Positions 53,127-64,000 of a stretch of 64,000 nucleotides of DNA are shown here, one piece after another. The DNA lies in assembly GCF_900102035.1 (NCBI RefSeq), contig NZ_LT629689.1:4768501-4832500 (forward strand). Reading direction: 5' to 3'. Each line of letters begins with the position of its first letter. Position 1 is the first letter of the stretch. The translations under genes were made by a program, and so were the position numbers. Source of the stretch: Pseudomonas extremaustralis. Its GTDB lineage: Bacteria > Pseudomonadota > Gammaproteobacteria > Pseudomonadales > Pseudomonadaceae. The notes beneath the pieces are model-generated. The model did no database searches, had not been told where the DNA came from, and saw only the letters and a program-made list of their open reading frames with translations.

Positions 53127-54070
53127 ACATTGCCGACTACCTCTCCATCGCCGACGAATGGGAACGCCGCGCCACCATCCGTACACGCCCTCGCCGCGTG
53201 CTGGAAAACGATGACAGATTGATCTATCCGATGTGCCGGCAGCCTTTAGTGCTGAGTGCGACCTTTGTTGAACAGTGTCCGCAATGGCGCGACTTCGTGC
53301 TGCTGCAAAGCTTCTACAAATTCATCAACGACGTGGTGATCTTCGAAACCGAAATCGTCGACAAGACGGCGCGCAGCATTGCCAAGGCTCGCTTCTCGGT
53401 GCCCTTCCCCCTGGCCTGCCGCTATGACGCGATGACCGTCGTGGTGGACGAGGACTACCATGCCCTGGTCGCGTTGGACTTCCTGCAACAGACCGTGACC
53501 ATGACTGGCATCCAGCCACTGGACTTGCCCACGCAAATCGAACTGAACCGCGCGCTGCCGGCCGCACAGGCCCAGGTACCGGCTCACCTGCGCGATGCTG
53601 TGGAGTTGATTGGCGTCGCCATTGCCGAAAACACCCTGACCCACGACGTGGCGGCGTTTGCCAAGGACAACAGTGTCAAAGCCTCCATCCGTGGCTTGAT
53701 GGCCGACCACCTGTTTGACGAAGGTCGCCACGCCCAATTCTGGACGCGACTGGTACGCCTGTATTGGCATGCTGCGAGCGCCGATGACCGCGACAGCATC
53801 GCCCAAGTGCTGCCCACTTTCCTGGCGCATTACCTGACCAACGACCTGCAGAAAAATTTCGATCTGAATTTGATCGAACACCTCGACGTCGCCGACAGCG
53901 TGCGCGATGCATTGCGTGATGAAGTCGTGGCGCTGGCGTTCCCCATCACCCGCCAGCATCCGTTGATGGGCAACATCATGGGGTTCCTGCAACACAGCGG
54001 CTTACTGCAAACACCCAGCGTGACACAGGCGCTGGACGACTACTTGCCCCTGTCCGGGAGGCCGGCATGA
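53123..54070 (+). CDS. mgoC: MgoC/PvfB-like AurF-type di-iron N-oxygenase
   Basis: 315 residues of the p-aminobenzoate N-oxygenase (AurF) family. Metal ligands are visible in FETEIVDKTA, DEDYHALVALD (ExxH), ENTLTHDVAAFAKD and FDEGRHAQFW (ExxH). It should oxidise an amine nitrogen of an amino-acid-derived intermediate, the step that introduces N-oxygen into leudiazen/valdiazen-type signals. ATGA overlaps with both neighbours show strict co-translation in the mgo/pvf operon. Confidence 0.9.
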   Translation: MNIADYLSIADEWERRATIRTRPRRVLENDDRLIYPMCRQPLVLSATFVEQCPQWRDFVLLQSFYKFINDVVIFETEIVDKTARSIAKARFSVPFPLACRYDAMTVVVDEDYHALVALDFLQQTVTMTGIQPLDLPTQIELNRALPAAQAQVPAHLRDAVELIGVAIAENTLTHDVAAFAKDNSVKASIRGLMADHLFDEGRHAQFWTRLVRLYWHAASADDRDSIAQVLPTFLAHYLTNDLQKNFDLNLIEHLDVADSVRDALRDEVVALAFPITRQHPLMGNIMGFLQHSGLLQTPSVTQALDDYLPLSGRPA

Positions 54071-57000
54071 GGTGCCTGAAAATCGGATGGAACGGCACCA
54101 GCAGCGTCCTGGGGGACATCAGGCAGATGCTGGAACAATACGGGCATATCTCGGGTGATGCAGCCCTCGACCTGCTGGTTGAAGATGGGAGCGAGGCGCG
54201 ACCAGTCCACGCTGACCACGTCCCATGGCTGAGCCTGCGCGTGGGTTTTGGACCGCTCGCCCAGCACGGGCTGCCAACGCTGCAACTGCGCGCCTACACC
54301 CGCGACAGACGGTTATTGGCCGTGCTGAACGTCGCTGATGAGCCCAGCGGCAACGGCCAGCGGCTGCGCCAGCAGGTGACCCGCACGCTGGTCGAGTGGG
54401 TTGCGCTGCACGTCAGCGCTTTCTCGCGGGACCCTGGGTATTTTTCGGCAAGCGCGGAAGGCAATGACTGGCCCGAGCAGGGTTTGCAAGGGCTTGAGGC
54501 GCTGGCGTATCTCCATCGGTTCAATCGCACCGCAGATCCCGCAGCGCTGCTGCAAGCCCAGGTGCCGGTGATCGAACGATTACAGGCCAGCCTTCATACC
54601 TTCGCCGAACGACCGGCGTTGAACATCGCAGGCAACCCAGTGACCTACCGGCAGTTGCATATCCGGGCACTGGCCATCCAGCAACGATTGCACCCCTTGC
54701 TGGTGGCTTTCGAGACACCCACGGTGGTCGGTGTGTACCTGGAAAAATCCATCGAGCTGTACGCCAGCATCCTGGCGGTGCTGGGCTGCGGGGCGGTGTA
54801 CCTGCCGCTAGGGTCCGATCATCCACCTCAACGTCATCAGCTCATGCTCGACAGTGCAGGTGCGCGCGTATTGCTTGACGCCGGCCAGCACCCGTTGCGA
54901 GGGCATTTCATCGCGTTGGATGTCAGCACTGTCACCCCTCATGGCGTCGACCTCACGCGGCCATTGATGCCACATTGCCCCCGCGCCGATGCGCCCTGCA
55001 TGGCGCTCTTCACATCGGGCACCACCGGCCAGCCCAAAGGGGTATTGCTCAGCCAGACCAACCTCGCACATTTCACGGCCTGGTGCCGCGCCTGCCTGAG
55101 CCTGGAAGAGCAGAGCCGCGTACTGCAGTTTTCGTCGCTGAGCTTTGACTCGTCGCTGATCGATATCTTCCCCGCCCTGGTAGCAGGCGCCGAATTGATC
55201 GTCCCCAGTGAAGAGCAGCGACGCGACCCTTACCAGTTACTGGTACTGCTGCGTCGGCAACGCATCACTCACGCCTTTCTGCCCCCCGCGTTGTTGAGCA
55301 CCCTGCCGCTCGATCAACCGCTGGGGCTGACACACCTGCTGACAGGGGGCGAGGTCTGCGAGCCCCATGTGATCGAACGGCTGGCGGGGCAATGTCAGTT
55401 TCATAATCTCTATGGCCCAACGGAGGCCACGGTGCTGGTCACCCACCGGACGTTGCAGCCCGATGACAGTAACCGCAACGTTGGCCAGCCCATTGCCAAC
55501 AGCCAGGTGTTGATCCTCGATGACAACCTGCAACCGGTGGATGAACAGGTCATAGGCGAGGTGTACATCACCGGCCCAGGGGTGAGTCTTGGGTACGTGA
55601 CTCCGTCGCAACAGGCCGTCAGCGCCTTCGTGGATCTGGCCGTACCTGGCGGCCAGACCCTGCGCGCCTACCGCAGCGGTGACCTGGCCAAGTGGACGGC
55701 TGACGGCATCGTGCTGGGCGGGCGACGCGACGACCAGGTAAAGATTCGTGGCTTTCGGGTCGAACCCCAGGAAATTGAACAATGCTTGCGCGACAGCCGA
55801 CTCTATCGCCAGGTCGTGGTGGTTATCGATCGTGACAGCAGCATCCGAGGCTTCGTCGCCCAGCCCGAACCGGGCGCCACACTGGCGGCCCTGCAACAGC
55901 ATGCCCGGCAGTGGTTGCCAGGTTATATGCAGCCCGACTTCCTCAACGAATTGCCAGGCATGCCGCACTCCAGCAACGGTAAGGTCGATCGCGAGAGCTT
56001 GCTGGCATTACCGGCGCGCCCACTCTTGCAGTCCTCCCGCAGCGCCGCGCATACCCCAATTCAAGTTCGACTCGTCACCCTGTGGGGTGAGCTGTTGGGG
56101 TTGCCTGCGGATGAACTGTCTATTGACGATGGCTTCTTCGACCTCGGTGGCCACTCGATTTTGCTGTCGACGCTGTTACTGCGCGTCCGCGAGCAATTTG
56201 GGCGTAGCTTCACGTTGAGCCATTTCATTGAAGTGCCGACGATCCGCACGCTCGCGATGTTGGTGGAAGAAGGCGAGCGGCCCGACGCGCTATCTGGCCA
56301 GGCGGTGCGGGATGCGCAACGACAGTGGGTAATCGACACATTGCCCAAGGAGCTCGCGGGCGACCCGCAAAAAGTCATCGTGACGGGCGCCAACAGCTTC
56401 GTCGGCGTCCATATCGTCGAAGCGTTACTGGCCGGCGGCGCAACTGAGGTGGCGTGCCTGGTACGGGAGGAACCGGGGCACTCGGCGACGGAGCGGTTTG
56501 CTCAGGCGTTGCGCGAATACCGCCTGGAACACTTGGACCTGAGCCGGATACGAGTGTTTGCCGCAGACATCAGCCTGCCGCGATTGGGGTTAACAGTCGA
56601 CGTGTACGACGCCCTCGCGGAGGGATTCGGTGTGTTGGTGCACAACGCTGCACGAGTCAATCACGTCATGGACTACGTTTCACTGGCCAAGGACAACGTC
56701 GAGCCCATATTCGAATGCCTGCGTTTGTGCGAAACCCGCCGCAAGAAAGTCCTGAATTTTATCTCGACGCTGTCGGCTTCCAGCAGTGTCGACTCGCAGG
56801 GAAATGTCCTGGAAGCACCTGCCGCAGCCACGTTGCCGCTGTATATCAAGAATGGTTACAACCTCTCCAAGTGGGTCGCCGAGCAGCATTTGGGACGAGC
56901 AGTAAGCCAAGGTGCCTGGGTGAATATCCATCGTCCCGGAAACATCAGCTTCAACAGCCGCAATGGGGTTTGCCGGCCGCAGAAAAATCGCCTGATGCTG

Positions 57001-57444
57001 ATGCTCAAAGGATCGCTGCAGTTGGGCTTGCTTCCTCGACTGGATCTGAACTTCGACCTGATGCCGGTGGACTTCCTGGCCCGTTTCATCGCATACCACT
57101 GCAGCCACTTTCAAGCCGATAGAAGCGTATTCAACCTGCATAACCCACAGCCCCTGAGTTGGGAGCACTACCTGGACGCATTCAGCCGGGCAGGTCACAT
57201 ATTCGAACGCGTGAGCATTGCCCAATGGCAACAGGCACTACGGACAGTGAATGAGGACAACGCACTCTTTGGCGTACTGGGTTTTTACCTCGATCGCTTG
57301 GATGAAGACATCGGCGATACCTCAATGATTCGCCACGACCACGCGCGACAGGGTGTTCAACAAATGGGCGAACAATACCCCGAAAAAGACTCGGCGCTGT
57401 TAAGCAAAGGTTACAAATACCTCAAGGCCATCAACTTCCTTTGA
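54067..57444 (+). CDS. mgoA: MgoA/PvfC-like NRPS: adenylation, carrier, thioester reductase
   Basis: 1125 residues. An N-terminal about 180-residue extension precedes an adenylation domain (LFTSGTTGQPKGV at about 314, NLYGPTEAT at 447, YRSGDLAKW at 535, NGKVDRE at 636), a carrier domain (DLGGHS, Ser at about 696), and a reductase domain (VTGANSFVG at about 770, catalytic YNLSK at 930). There is no condensation domain, so it loads and reduces one amino acid. In relatives this is valine or leucine. The length and A-T-R layout match MgoA/PvfC. Confidence 0.93.
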   Translation: MRCLKIGWNGTSSVLGDIRQMLEQYGHISGDAALDLLVEDGSEARPVHADHVPWLSLRVGFGPLAQHGLPTLQLRAYTRDRRLLAVLNVADEPSGNGQRLRQQVTRTLVEWVALHVSAFSRDPGYFSASAEGNDWPEQGLQGLEALAYLHRFNRTADPAALLQAQVPVIERLQASLHTFAERPALNIAGNPVTYRQLHIRALAIQQRLHPLLVAFETPTVVGVYLEKSIELYASILAVLGCGAVYLPLGSDHPPQRHQLMLDSAGARVLLDAGQHPLRGHFIALDVSTVTPHGVDLTRPLMPHCPRADAPCMALFTSGTTGQPKGVLLSQTNLAHFTAWCRACLSLEEQSRVLQFSSLSFDSSLIDIFPALVAGAELIVPSEEQRRDPYQLLVLLRRQRITHAFLPPALLSTLPLDQPLGLTHLLTGGEVCEPHVIERLAGQCQFHNLYGPTEATVLVTHRTLQPDDSNRNVGQPIANSQVLILDDNLQPVDEQVIGEVYITGPGVSLGYVTPSQQAVSAFVDLAVPGGQTLRAYRSGDLAKWTADGIVLGGRRDDQVKIRGFRVEPQEIEQCLRDSRLYRQVVVVIDRDSSIRGFVAQPEPGATLAALQQHARQWLPGYMQPDFLNELPGMPHSSNGKVDRESLLALPARPLLQSSRSAAHTPIQVRLVTLWGELLGLPADELSIDDGFFDLGGHSILLSTLLLRVREQFGRSFTLSHFIEVPTIRTLAMLVEEGERPDALSGQAVRDAQRQWVIDTLPKELAGDPQKVIVTGANSFVGVHIVEALLAGGATEVACLVREEPGHSATERFAQALREYRLEHLDLSRIRVFAADISLPRLGLTVDVYDALAEGFGVLVHNAARVNHVMDYVSLAKDNVEPIFECLRLCETRRKKVLNFISTLSASSSVDSQGNVLEAPAAATLPLYIKNGYNLSKWVAEQHLGRAVSQGAWVNIHRPGNISFNSRNGVCRPQKNRLMLMLKGSLQLGLLPRLDLNFDLMPVDFLARFIAYHCSHFQADRSVFNLHNPQPLSWEHYLDAFSRAGHIFERVSIAQWQQALRTVNEDNALFGVLGFYLDRLDEDIGDTSMIRHDHARQGVQQMGEQYPEKDSALLSKGYKYLKAINFL

Positions 57445-57462
57445 CCCCTTCAGGACGACCTC

Positions 57463-57921
57463 ATGAAACCGCTGCAACCCGATACGTTAATCCGCAACCC
57501 GACCGGAGTGCCGATAGTGGCCTCTGTTGTGGTCAACTGTCATGCCCGCCGACTGTGGAACATGGTGGGGCAGTTCACTAGCTTCGACGTGTTCATTCCG
57601 GCCCTGTCCCATATCGAAACGATCGGTAACGGTATAGGCGCTTTGCGCACAAAATTTTTCCGCGATGGCAACCGCGTGGTAGAGCAACTCAACAGTCGAG
57701 ATGAGCACGCCATGCACATGACCTGGACCACGATCTACAACACCCTGGGCGTGGCCAGGTTATGGGCGGCAATCAATGTGGACGCATTGGGCGATAAGTG
57801 CTCCAGGGTAACCTGGACGATTATTGCCGAACCTGTAGACACGACACAGGTGGGGTTTGAACAATTTGTGCAAGGCTTCGCCAACAGCGCCCTGGACAAC
57901 GTACGCCGATTACTTGGCTAG
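57463..57921 (+). CDS. mgoD: MgoD/PvfD-like SRPBCC (polyketide cyclase-type) protein
   Basis: 152 residues of the START/SRPBCC helix-grip fold. ASVVVNCHARRLWNMVGQFT near the N-terminus is the first strand and helix, IETIGNGIGALRTKFF the next strands, and FVQGFANSALDNVRRLLG the closing helix. AGGACGACCTC before the ATG is a good ribosome binding site. It is the fourth gene of the mgo/pvf operon, 18 bp after mgoA. Its role in maturing or releasing the product is not defined. An IS3 element sits 59 bp downstream. Confidence 0.88.
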   Translation: MKPLQPDTLIRNPTGVPIVASVVVNCHARRLWNMVGQFTSFDVFIPALSHIETIGNGIGALRTKFFRDGNRVVEQLNSRDEHAMHMTWTTIYNTLGVARLWAAINVDALGDKCSRVTWTIIAEPVDTTQVGFEQFVQGFANSALDNVRRLLG

Positions 57922-58042
57922 GCGGACTGACTCATGCCACCGATCTCAACGATAAGGTGCGTATCGCTCCAGTCAAAAACTGAATCGCCCCGGGTTTCGT
58001 AGACACCTCCATGCCTTAAACTGAGGCCAATCAGGAGGTGCC

Positions 58043-58321
58043 ATGAGCAACCCACGTTATCCCGAAGAATTCAAAATCCAAGCGGTCAATCAAGTGACCG
58101 AAAAGAAGCTGCCTGTCGCTGATGTGGCGGCGCGTCTTGGCGTGTCGTCGCATAGCCTCTATGCCTGGATAAAGCGCTACAGCAAACCTCAGGCAGAACG
58201 GCAGCAAGACGATGATCAGCACGCGGAACTGCGGCGTCTGCGAGCCGAACTCAAGCGGGTCACCGAAGAGCGAGACATCTTAAAAAAGGCGGCCGCGTAC
58301 TTTGCCAAGGAGTGCGGTTGA
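58043..58321 (+). CDS. IS3-family transposase OrfA
   Basis: 92 residues. The N-terminal HTH reads YPEEFKIQAVNQVTEKKLPV, then VAARLGVSSHSLYAWIK. The C-terminal leucine zipper (LRRLRAELKRVTEERDILKK) is the dimerisation and frameshift region. It binds the inverted repeats and, on its own, represses transposition. Its end overlaps OrfB by 10 bases, and the slippery sequence at 58282 lets ribosomes make the OrfAB transposase. Confidence 0.95.
   Translation: MSNPRYPEEFKIQAVNQVTEKKLPVADVAARLGVSSHSLYAWIKRYSKPQAERQQDDDQHAELRRLRAELKRVTEERDILKKAAAYFAKECG
58282..58288 (+). promoter_or_regulatory. Programmed -1 frameshift site A-AAA-AAG
   Basis: In the orfA frame the heptamer reads A AAA AAG, the classical IS3 slip site. 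A -1 shift enters the orfB frame, which is open from there on, giving the OrfAB fusion. Confidence 0.85.
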
Positions 58322-59193
58322 AGTACGCCTTTATCAAGCAGCGAGCGGGCGACTATTCCATTCGGCGGCTTTGCCTGACGCTGAAAGTCCATCCCAGTGG
58401 TTATTACGCTTGGTTGTCTGAGCCGCAATCTGCACGCGCTAAAGACGACCAACGATTGCTGGGTTTGATCAAGCATTCATGGCTGGAGAGCGGCGGTGTT
58501 TATGGCTATCGCAAAATTCATGACGATCTGCGCGAGGTCGGTGAGGATTGTGGTCGGCATCGTGTGGCGAGGCTGATGCGTCTTGAAGGTCTGCGCTCTC
58601 AGACAGGGTATCGACGCCGCCCTGGCAAGTACGGCGGTAAGCCAGCGGTCGCCTCACCCAATTTGCTGAAGCGCCAGTTCGATGTCGTAGAACCCAACAA
58701 AGTTTGGGTCACCGACATCACCTACATTCGCACGTATGAAGGCTGGCTGTATTTGGCGGTCGTGCTGGATCTGTTTTCTCGTCAGGTCGTCGGCTGGTCA
58801 ATGAAATCGCAGATGACCAGTGATTTGGCCATTGATGCGTTATTGATGGCGGTTTGGAGGCGAAAACCGAAACAGGAGGTGATGGTTCACTCCGACCAGG
58901 GCAGCCAGTACAGCAGCTCCGATTGGCGCAGTTTTTTGAAGGCGAACAATTTGGTTGCCAGCATGAGCCGCCGAGGCAATTGTCATGACAACGCCGTGGC
59001 TGAGAGCTTTTTCCAGCTTCTAAAGCGGGAACGGATCAAGCGGAAAATCTATTCCACGCGCGAAGATGCTCGTAGTGATGTGTTTGATTACATCGAGATG
59101 TTCTACAACGCAAAACGCCGCCATGGTTTCAACAATCAGCTGTCACCGGTAGAGTTTGAAAAGCGTTATGCAATGAGCTTGCAAGGTGTCTAG
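58312..59193 (+). CDS. IS3-family transposase OrfB (DDE integrase)
   Basis: 293 residues of the rve integrase fold. The first Asp is in WVTDITYIRT, the second in MVHSDQGSQYSS, and the Glu in NCHDNAVAESFFQLLKRE. The full DDE triad is present and there is no stop inside. An N-terminal HTH_21 segment (GVYGYRKIHDDLREVGEDCG) is also typical. In vivo it is expected mainly as the OrfAB fusion through the shift at 58282. Confidence 0.95.
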   Translation: MRLKYAFIKQRAGDYSIRRLCLTLKVHPSGYYAWLSEPQSARAKDDQRLLGLIKHSWLESGGVYGYRKIHDDLREVGEDCGRHRVARLMRLEGLRSQTGYRRRPGKYGGKPAVASPNLLKRQFDVVEPNKVWVTDITYIRTYEGWLYLAVVLDLFSRQVVGWSMKSQMTSDLAIDALLMAVWRRKPKQEVMVHSDQGSQYSSSDWRSFLKANNLVASMSRRGNCHDNAVAESFFQLLKRERIKRKIYSTREDARSDVFDYIEMFYNAKRRHGFNNQLSPVEFEKRYAMSLQGV

Positions 59194-59447
59194 AGAATCC
59201 GGGGCGATTCAAACAGCCTGGATCACGCGATGCAAGTTGCTCGAAGTGATGAGCTCAGGCATCGCCACCCGATGCCATGTCGAAGGTTTTACCTATTTAA
59301 ATTCCATGCGCCGTACCAGGACACGGTCGGTTTCAACCACGGACAAATGAGATGTTTTTGGCATGGATCAAGCAGCCTCGCAGTGTTTGAGAGGATTAAG
59401 GGAAACGCTCCAAGGCAGTAGTAATTCGTCCACTCGATTGATCGGGT

Positions 59448-59651
59448 GCGGAACAGGTACAAACTGTCGCCGTCCCATCACAGCAATTTGATGCGATCAC
59501 CGCGTCGTCCAAAAAAGGCAAAAATCTGGCCGGAGAAGGGATCGACTTCCGGCGGTGGTTTTACCAACGCGGGCAATCCATCGAAGCCACGGCGCATGTC
59601 AATGACACCGGCGGTGATCCAGATACGGGTTCCTGCGGAAGAGACAATCAT
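59448..59651 (-). pseudogene. IS66-family tnpB remnant with premature stop
   Basis: From ATG 59651 the frame reads MIVSSAGTRIWITAGVIDMR, then FSGQIFAFFGRRGDRIKLL, clear IS66 TnpB. An in-frame TGA at 59478-59480 replaces the first Trp of the usual LLWWDG, and homology fades after LYLF. It overlaps the tnpA remnant by 4 bases, as in intact IS66. No tnpC follows. Confidence 0.8.
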
Positions 59652-59893
59652 CGCAGCAACTGCTGCAAGGTCTGTGGGTCAGCCGTATCGGCGATGCGCA
59701 GCTTGGCTTTGCCCACCTCGACTAAAATCCCGGAATGGCGCTCTTGTGGCGGCGGAGCTCCTGCCGGCAAGTCGATTGGTGCTTCGATTACCTCGACAGG
59801 CAAAAAGGGTCGCACACTGGCTACAAATGGTGTCCACAATCTTGGCGAATTTTGAGGGTGATCGGGAGGTGGTGACGACCGGATGGTTACCAA
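59648..59893 (-). pseudogene. IS66-family tnpA remnant, N-terminus lost
   Basis: The C-terminal part reads SVRPFLPVEVIEAPIDLPAG, then KAKLRIADTADPQTLQQLLR, matching the end of IS66 accessory protein TnpA. The upstream part does not encode the expected HTH and start, so the 5' end is truncated. Together with the tnpB piece it is a dead fragment. Confidence 0.7.
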
Positions 59894-60005
59894 ACATCAG
59901 CGCGCGCCTGAGATCATGAATCTGACTTTTTGTGTCTGTCGCTCGCTCAGGTTTGACGGTTGCAAATGAACGACTGCAGGATCGCTACCCAGCCCTCTAA
60001 ACGAC

Positions 60006-60039
60006 AAAACCCCTGTCTGCGTTTGCAGACAGGGGTTTT
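60006..60039 (-). terminator. Terminator of the rrn operon (distal)
   Basis: AAAACCCCTGTCTGC and GCAGACAGGGGTTTT form a perfect 15-bp stem with a 4-base loop just after the distal 5S gene. Confidence 0.9.
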
Positions 60040-60049
60040 GGAATTTGAT

Positions 60050-60165
60050 CTTGACGATGACCTACTCTCACATGGGGAAACCCCACACTACCATCGGCGA
60101 TGCATCGTTTCACTACTGAGTTCGGGATGGGATCAGGTGGTTCCAATGCTCTATGGTCGTCAAGA
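60050..60165 (-). rRNA. rrf: 5S ribosomal RNA, distal copy
   Basis: The minus strand reads TTGACGACCATAGAGCATTG at the start and GAGAGTAGGTCATCGTCAAG at the end, the Pseudomonas 5S rRNA of 116 bases. It is the second of two tandem copies, each followed by its own hairpin, with an exact offset of 226 bp. Bases appear identical to the proximal copy by eye. Confidence 0.95.
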
Positions 60166-60231
60166 AATTCTGTAGGCCAGGCCGTCGCGTAAACAACGTC
60201 CCAACTGAATTCATGGACTTCTACTATAAAC

Positions 60232-60264
60232 AAAACCCCTGTCTGCGTGAGCAAACAGGGGTTC
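60232..60264 (-). terminator. Terminator-like hairpin between the two 5S genes
   Basis: AAAACCCCTGT and ACAGGGGTT pair around a degenerate CTGCGTGAGCAA middle. It is the counterpart of the hairpin at 60006 but imperfect, so read-through to the distal 5S gene is likely. Confidence 0.7.
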
Positions 60265-60275
60265 TGGAATTTAAT

Positions 60276-60391
60276 CTTGACGATGACCTACTCTCACATG
60301 GGGAAACCCCACACTACCATCGGCGATGCATCGTTTCACTACTGAGTTCGGGATGGGATCAGGTGGTTCCAATGCTCTATGGTCGTCAAGA
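60276..60391 (-). rRNA. rrf: 5S ribosomal RNA, proximal copy
   Basis: A 116-base 5S rRNA with the same ends as the distal copy. It follows 23S by about 170 bp in the usual 16S-23S-5S order. The duplication of 5S with its hairpin gives an rrn operon ending 23S-5S-5S. Confidence 0.95.
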
Positions 60392-60560
60392 AATTCGGGT
60401 ACTGACTCGTGACCTCATGGCCTCGCTTCAGCAAATTGGGTATGTGATAGCTTTGGTGTTTTGTGAGATTCGAACTTTCGGTTCGTTTCGTCTTCACACA
60501 CCGCAATCTGGTGCTCTTTCGCTTTTCAGCTCGAAGCAAGCAAATTGCTTGGGTGTTATA

Positions 60561-63452
<2,892 letters not shown>

Positions 63453-63588
63453 TATAACCCCAAGCAATCTGGTTATACTGTGAAGACGACATTCGCCGAA
63501 AATTCGCAATTACTCACAAATTTTACCTTAGCCTGATCCGTTACCAGTGAAAGTAACGTTCAGTCTATCTTTCTATCACATACCCAAA

Positions 63589-63602
63589 TTTTTAAAGAAC
63601 GA
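63589..63602 (-). promoter_or_regulatory. boxA-like antitermination element in the rrn spacer
   Basis: The minus strand reads TCGTTCTTTAAAAA in the tRNA-Ala to 23S spacer, the boxA-type sequence bound by Nus factors to keep rRNA transcription processive. Confidence 0.5.
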
Positions 63603-63685
63603 TCTAATCAAAGACTAGAAATCAACATTCACCATCACATTGATGGAATGCTCATTTCTAAGCTTTCAACTTCTAGAAGCAGTAG

Positions 63686-63761
63686 TGGTGGAGCCAAACG
63701 GGATCGAACCGTTGACCTCCTGCGTGCAAGGCAGGCGCTCTCCCAGCTGAGCTATGGCCCC
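63686..63761 (-). tRNA. tRNA-Ala (TGC)
   Basis: 76 bases with encoded CCA. Acceptor GGGGCCA pairs with TGGCTCC, with G-T pairs. The anticodon loop has TTGCACG with anticodon TGC, and the T-loop is GTTCGATCC. It lies in the 16S-23S spacer after tRNA-Ile, the standard arrangement. Confidence 0.97.
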
Positions 63762-63791
63762 GTATTTCTACAGGCGTTTCCCACACAAAAT

Positions 63792-63868
<77 letters not shown>

Positions 63869-63950
63869 AATTTCGGGCTGCTTCTTATCGTCTTCTTCAA
63901 TGAATCAAGCAATTCGTGTGGGAACTTATGGAGCAGCTGATGTCGTCGAT

Positions 63951-64000
<50 letters not shown>

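Larger units (their letters stand above)
57981..59211 (+). mobile_element. Complete IS3-family insertion sequence, 1231 bp
   Basis: Terminal inverted repeats of about 27 bp: the left end starts TGAATCGCCCCGG at 57981 and the right end is its inverse, CCGGGGCGATTCA at 59199-59211. Both carry TAGACACC/GGTGTCTA at their inner side. The flanks are AAC at 57978-57980 and AAC at 59212-59214, a 3-bp target duplication typical of IS3. Two overlapping frames and an A-AAA-AAG shift site complete it. It looks intact and recently inserted. Confidence 0.92.
59215..60005. other. Degenerate mobile-element region between the IS3 element and rrn
   Basis: Apart from the IS66 tnpB/tnpA fragments at 59448-59893 I see no gene here. 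59215-59440 and 59900-60005 have no coherent long frame or RNA. The block separates the mgo operon and its IS from the rrn terminator. Confidence 0.6.

Overview
The window is a chromosomal segment of a fluorescent-group Pseudomonas. This is judged from the GC-rich codon use, a Pseudomonas-type rrn operon (16S, tRNA-Ile, tRNA-Ala, 23S, 5S) entering from the right edge on the minus strand, a single Pseudomonas-style REP unit, and gene families such as pgaABCD, the mgo/pvf cluster and DUF2789.

Layout. 1-3043: a less GC-rich block of small accessory genes (partial TIGR04255 protein, three hypotheticals, an XRE regulator), ending at a degenerate tRNA-Arg-like 3' end and a terminator, so probably the edge of an integrated element. 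3231-5007: AraC regulator and DMT exporter. 5108-10806: a catabolic-looking cluster of two FAD dehydrogenases, an IclR regulator and a TIM-barrel isomerase, with four copies of a TGGAA-N5-TTCCA palindrome at its promoters and the scar of a lost transporter. 10873-12886: three lipoproteins. 12936-19254: pgaABCD, making and exporting the biofilm polymer PNAG. 19488-21754: two proteins of unknown role. 21851-26910: a MarR-controlled aromatic-acid/drug efflux operon.

27504-42431, all on the minus strand, is the most unusual region. It encodes a 1919-residue DUF4347 adhesin-like protein with a LEPRMLFDGA motif and 11 Ig-like repeats, a TolC-type outer membrane lipoprotein, an APS kinase, a PAPS sulfotransferase, a GT39-type glycosyltransferase, and three adaptor proteins: HlyD, GAF-HlyD, and an M50 protease fused to HlyD. 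No ABC transporter is present. I read it as a candidate non-canonical secretion system for a large surface protein, possibly linked to sulfation.

42594-45463: two periplasmic proteins. 45543-47637: a translationally coupled three-gene cassette (winged-helix protein, AbiEii-like nucleotidyltransferase, PP2C phosphatase), a candidate toxin-antitoxin or phage-defence module. 48421-52037: TauD-like dioxygenase with ABC ATPase and permease but no binding protein, and a divergent GntR regulator. 52368-57921: the mgo/pvf operon, which makes a diazeniumdiolate-type signal. 57981-59211: an intact IS3-family element with a 3-bp target duplication, followed by an IS66 remnant. 60006-64000: the rrn operon, with two tandem 5S genes, each with its own terminator.
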